A stretch of 64,000 bases of DNA from positions 2,636,501 to 2,700,500 of the forward strand of contig NZ_CP136921.1 of the NCBI RefSeq assembly GCF_033100095.1, given 5' to 3'. The notes beneath the pieces were generated by a model. That model was given only the letters and a program-made list of their open reading frames with translations. It ran no database searches and was not told the origin of the DNA. The stretch comes from Diaphorobacter limosus. Its GTDB lineage: Bacteria > Pseudomonadota > Gammaproteobacteria > Burkholderiales > Burkholderiaceae_C. The position numbers and the translations under genes were made by a program. Positions within the stretch are counted from its first letter, which is position 1. Each line of letters begins with the position of its first letter. Shown piece by piece: positions 62,887 through 64,000 of this stretch.

Positions 62887-62959
62887 CGCTGCAGGGCAGA
62901 GGCACGGCGTACACCTATAGCAATGAATGAATGCGACTCTCGATAAGGAGTCCTCAAGC

Positions 62960-63724
62960 ATGAGCCTCTTGATGCCTGAACATGAACACCGCGTGGCGGT
63001 GCTGGTGGACTGCGACAACACCAGCCCGGAAATCCTGGAATATGCCTTGCGCGTGGTGGCGCAGTTTGGCCGTGTGGTGCTGCGGCGCGGCTATGGCAAC
63101 CACAGCACCTTGGCCAACAAGTGGCAAGAGGCCCTGGTGCGGCTGGCGTTCACGCCTTGCTTGCAATACCAATACGCGGCGGGCAAAAATACCTCGGACA
63201 TCGCCCTCGCACTGGATGCCATGGAAGCATTGTTTGACCGCCGGGCGACAACGTTTTGCCTCGTCACCAGCGATTCCGACTTTGCCTATCTGTGCCGCAA
63301 GCTGCGCGAGCGTGGGGCCACGGTGCATATCGTGGGCGAAGCCAAGTCGCCCGATGCGCTGCGCAATGCCAGCGACCAGTTCTTCGAGTGGGTCAAGCCA
63401 GTCCCGGAGCCGGTGGCCTCGGTGGCTGCGGCAGAGCCCGCAGACAAAGGCAGCAGCAAACCCGAGCCGGGCAAGCCCGCACCCAAACTGCGCCCGCGCT
63501 TCGTGGTAGAGGCGGTTGCGCTGATGGCAGGAGACACGGCCGATGGAAAGGTCAGCGTAGGCGGCCTGGGCTCTTATCTCAAGCGTGCCGACCCTTCTTT
63601 TTCTCCCAAGAACTACGGTCATTCAGGTTTGCTGGACATGCTCAAAACCTACGACTTGCTGAAGGTGCAGCAGGAAGCCGGTGGGCATTGGACGACGCAG
63701 TTGGCGCAGCCATCAAAAAGTTGA
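62960..63724 (+). CDS. NYN-domain (LabA-like) protein with C-terminal OST-HTH/LOTUS region
   Basis: Protein of 254 residues. The PIN-like NYN domain (about 8-150) has VLVDCDNTSPE, NTSDIALALDAMEALF and LVTSDSDFAYLCRKLRERGATV, with the acidic metal ligands of this RNase family. A proline-rich linker leads to an OST-HTH/LOTUS-like module (about 190-250; SVGGLGSYLKRADPSFSPKNYGHSGLLDMLKTYDLL). Such proteins are presumed to act on RNA. AAGGAG lies 9 nt upstream of the ATG at 62960, which is preferred to 62927. Confidence 0.85.
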   Translation: MSLLMPEHEHRVAVLVDCDNTSPEILEYALRVVAQFGRVVLRRGYGNHSTLANKWQEALVRLAFTPCLQYQYAAGKNTSDIALALDAMEALFDRRATTFCLVTSDSDFAYLCRKLRERGATVHIVGEAKSPDALRNASDQFFEWVKPVPEPVASVAAAEPADKGSSKPEPGKPAPKLRPRFVVEAVALMAGDTADGKVSVGGLGSYLKRADPSFSPKNYGHSGLLDMLKTYDLLKVQQEAGGHWTTQLAQPSKS

Positions 63725-63758
63725 ACGGCCAGTTCACAGCAAGGGGCCGTTGATTGCG

Positions 63759-64000
63759 CTACAGCGCCAAACGCACCCGCACCGGCCGATGATCACTCCC
63801 CAAATCCACCCCCCATCCCGCGCCATCCGCCCGCACTCCCGGCGTCACGAGCACATGATCGAGCGGCAGGACGGACAGCCAGCCGCCCAGGTTCGGCCAG
63901 GTGGGCGCCAGGCCGCTGGCGCGGCGCAGCGGGGCGGTGGCCTGCAGGCCGGTGGACCATGGCGAGTCGTTCATATCGCCCAGCAGGATGCCGGGCAGAC
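63759..64000 (-). CDS. Endonuclease/exonuclease/phosphatase family protein, C-terminal part
   Basis: The window ends inside this gene. The visible C-terminal 80 residues contain LLGDMNDSPW (metal-binding aspartate and asparagine of the EEP fold), LDHVLVTPG and GSDHRPVRVRL (final Asp-His pair). The substrate (DNA, phospholipid or other phosphodiester) cannot be judged from this part. It is convergent with the NYN-domain gene. Confidence 0.8.
   Translation of the reverse strand, partial: LPGILLGDMNDSPWSTGLQATAPLRRASGLAPTWPNLGGWLSVLPLDHVLVTPGVRADGAGWGVDLGSDHRPVRVRLAL

Noticed and set aside
1-64000. tRNA or rRNA genes
   Set aside because: No GGTTCGAATCC-type T-loop with matching arms and no rRNA-like conserved stretch was seen when reading the intergenic regions.

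Overview
The window reads as GC-rich chromosomal DNA of a betaproteobacterium, most likely Burkholderiales/Comamonadaceae. I base this on gene content and product style (rdgC with a GTG start, a DUF3297 protein, a patatin next to 3-hydroxybutyrate dehydrogenase, a PEP-CTERM protein, a class I DAHP synthase) and on a family of short intergenic repeats of the AATAGCTG..GCGCTT..AAGCGC..GCCATTTT type. I cannot name the genus. No rRNA or tRNA gene was seen.

Layout. 0-4.5 kb: a response regulator, then a minus-strand run of patatin, bdhA, a YflT-like stress protein and an HdeA-like protein. 4.7-9.5 kb: a chemoreceptor, then a divergent copper locus (copA against copZ-cueR) with two promoters that have 19-bp spacers. 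9.7-14.3 kb: a glycosidase-like exported protein, an enoyl-CoA hydratase, a disordered PEP-CTERM protein and remnants of a second PEP-CTERM gene and of a DUF3297 gene. 14.4-14.65 and 23.55-23.72 kb: two DnaA-box plus TAC-triplet elements resembling origin-unwinding sequences. 14.7-21 kb: a nucleoside-recognition membrane protein, a LuxR-type regulator, a hybrid kinase and dctA. 21-31 kb: rdgC, a Spy-like protein, a PagL-like lipid A deacylase, a PAS/GAF/GGDEF/EAL protein, DAHP synthase, an NlpC/P60 lipoprotein and a MocR-like regulator that lacks the PLP lysine. 31-38.8 kb: exonuclease, YjdM, DinG, an internally deleted alpha-hydroxyacid oxidase, homoserine dehydrogenase with a leader-peptide attenuator, acylphosphatase, ferredoxin, PaiB, YkgJ and a GNAT enzyme.

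38.8-63 kb is a composite defence region. jetD and the overlapping jetB-jetC pair of a Wadjet-type plasmid-restriction system lie on the same strand but are separated by a 2OG-Fe(II) oxygenase gene carrying an internal amber codon and by a complete type I-C CRISPR-Cas locus: cas3-cas5c-cas8c-cas7c-(BRO-N gene)-cas4-cas1-cas2, a leader and 59 full repeats. No jetA is visible; two toxin-antitoxin pairs occupy its usual place. The cas5c gene is split by an IS630-family element, so interference and crRNA processing are probably off even though the adaptation genes look intact. The far end of the array runs into a duplicated 3' end of the oxygenase gene, and a possible degenerate CRISPR unit abuts the jetC stop codon, which points to recombination at the distal end of the array. 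An XRE regulator, a NYN-domain protein and the C-terminal part of an endonuclease/exonuclease/phosphatase protein close the window.

All calls are made by reading the sequence; no database search, structure prediction or base-composition calculation was run.
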